From: Candidatus Absconditabacteria bacterium
GTDB lineage: Bacteria; Patescibacteriota; Gracilibacteria; Absconditabacterales; Absconditicoccaceae
Assembly: GCA_028693445.1 (NCBI GenBank)
Contig: JAQUVI010000002.1
Coordinates: forward strand, 6,971 to 70,970
Length of the DNA: 64,000 bases
Reading direction: 5' to 3'
How positions within the stretch are numbered: position 1 is the stretch's first letter; every line of letters begins with the position of its first letter. Below the pieces are notes generated by a model that saw nothing but the letters and a program-made list of their open reading frames with translations, was not told the DNA's origin and did no database searches. Of the stretch, positions 63,135 through 64,000 are shown piece after piece. Both the position numbers and the translations under genes were made by a program.

Positions 63135-63315
63135 AATAAAAACAAAAACATCAATGTTCTCAGTTAAATTTATTAACGGTAAAAAATGCTAAAATCTACA
63201 GCCAAATCGGCTACAATGTATCTTTTACCTTCGGTCGCATTTTTTACCTAAAATTTAAGGCTTCACTTGTGATGTTTTTGTTTTATTACTTTATTTGTTC
63301 TTTTTATTGCTCGAA
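63135..63315. repeat. About 150-nt interspersed element, copy 2
   Basis: Outer inverted ends AAAACAAAAACATCA and TGATGTTTTTGTTTT (about 63137-63284). Internal arms are GGTAAAAAATGC/GCATTTTTTACC. The block order is shared with 11930-12090. The 555-nt gap 63017-63571 holds no gene. Confidence 0.8.
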
Positions 63316-63330
63316 TTATTAAGTTATTAA

Positions 63331-63378
63331 TCTTTAGAACTTTGTCTCTCTGAGTCTTTAGAACTTTGTTTCTCTGAG
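63331..63378. repeat. 24-nt tandem repeat
   Basis: Two back-to-back copies of TCTTTAGAACTTTG(T)-type units, 24 nt each, with one difference. Confidence 0.75.
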
Positions 63379-63452
63379 AGTAGTCGAAGAGAATAAGTTC
63401 TCTTATTCATTTCGAGATTTCCTTCATTTTATTCAGGACTTTGGCTCAATGA

Positions 63453-63535
63453 GACAAAGAGAATAAGTTGTATTTCTCCTAAGAATGACAAAGAGAATAA
63501 GTTGTATTTCTCCTAAGAATGACAAAGAGAATATC
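63453..63535. repeat. 34-nt tandem repeat
   Basis: GACAAAGAGAATAAGTTGTA-type units start at 63453, 63487 and 63521 (period 34). The third is cut after GACAAAGAGAATAT. It lies 37 nt before the alr start. Confidence 0.85.
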
Positions 63536-63571
63536 TAAACTATCTAATTATTTAATTTATAAAAATCTCTA

Positions 63572-64000
63572 ATGTTTGCTTGGATTAAAAAATTATTTTC
63601 ACCACGTTTGTATCCGATGAATATTGTATATGTTCATAGAAAAAATATTTTGCGTAATATACAATATTTACAGTCTTTGCAACCAAATTCTAATTTGTTT
63701 CCTGTATTGAAATCAAATGCGTATGGTCATGGAATCAAGCAGATGATAAAAATTTTGTCAAAAGTGGATGTCCCTTATGTAGTAGTTGATAGTTATCCAG
63801 AATATCAGATTGTAAGAAAAAATTCTGATAAGCAGATTTTGATTATATGAGAAACATTGCCTGATAATTATAAGAAATTTGACCTCAAAAGAACAGCTTT
63901 TGCTGTTTATAATGTTGAAGCGTTGGAAGCTTTGGGTAGCATTGGTAAAAATGTACGTATTCATGTTTTTTTAAATACTGGTATGAATAGAGAATGAGTT
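63572..64000 (+). CDS. alr: Alanine racemase (partial, N-terminal part)
   Basis: The first 143 codons are in the window and it runs off the end. It has VYVHRKNILRNIQYLQ and LFPVLKSNAYGHG, where the Lys (about residue 48) is the PLP-binding lysine. HVFLNTGMNREGV is close to the DTGMNR-type motif of the racemase. It supplies D-alanine for peptidoglycan, complementing murI and murD. The TGA codon at 63848 reads as glycine (LIIGET). Confidence 0.9.

Overview
The window is AT-rich (roughly 70-75% A+T by eye) and reads as a fragment of a Candidate Phyla Radiation bacterium with genetic code 25, in which UGA encodes glycine: Absconditabacteria (SR1) or Gracilibacteria (BD1-5). The sequence itself shows this. 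Under the standard code nearly every gene is broken, and the breaks fall on invariant glycines, for example the GHKL-ATPase glycines of MutL, the GG of the AbiEii nucleotidyltransferase and Walker or Obg glycines. Only TAA and TAG act as stops. All coordinates below were read with UGA=Gly, so many genes span several in-frame TGA codons (TCA on the + strand for minus-strand genes). No rRNA, tRNA or CRISPR array was recognised.

Layout. 0-5 kb: cell-surface sugar genes (SAM methyltransferase, two family-2 glycosyltransferases, a cytidylyltransferase-like enzyme) interrupted by an AbiEi/AbiEii toxin-antitoxin pair lying between 45-nt direct repeats, then a DJ-1/PfpI protein. 5-16 kb: housekeeping genes on the minus strand (rimO, a KefB-type antiporter, a hydrogenase-like Fe-S protein, a C-terminally truncated uvrB, rlmH, obg, a ZIP transporter, a GT4). 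16-28 kb: small membrane proteins, HU, an ECF-like sigma factor, ferredoxin, an S41 protease, YraN, superoxide dismutase, an exported pilin-like protein, a DUF1846 protein, a metallophosphoesterase, a U32 protein, a low-molecular-weight phosphatase and a HIT protein. 28-48 kb: a 758-aa exported coiled-coil protein, elp3, a shikimate-kinase-like protein, an HD protein, murI, murD, several large unknowns, a second S41 protease, nrdR, a FKBP lipoprotein, mutL, tig and a TIM-barrel protein. 48.6-60.3 kb: one 3,876-aa surface protein on the minus strand, built of Ig/FN3-like modules with a LamG domain near the C-terminus. 60.4-64 kb: clpC and the start of alr.

Small repeats are the second theme. 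Short palindromic elements of several families lie between genes and also inside genes, in frame, in rimO, a GT4 and a U32 gene, like Rickettsia palindromic elements. Heptamer (RRCTTAG) arrays, one with a 42-nt higher-order period, flank mutL and sit next to a protease gene. Longer interspersed elements of 78, 99 and about 150 nt occur in two copies each.

Functionally, the window combines wall synthesis (murI, murD, alr), translation and tRNA/rRNA modification (rimO, rlmH, elp3, obg, tig), proteostasis (clpC, two S41 proteases, FKBP) and a large exported or surface complement. This fits a small-genome, host-attached lifestyle, but that lifestyle is inference.
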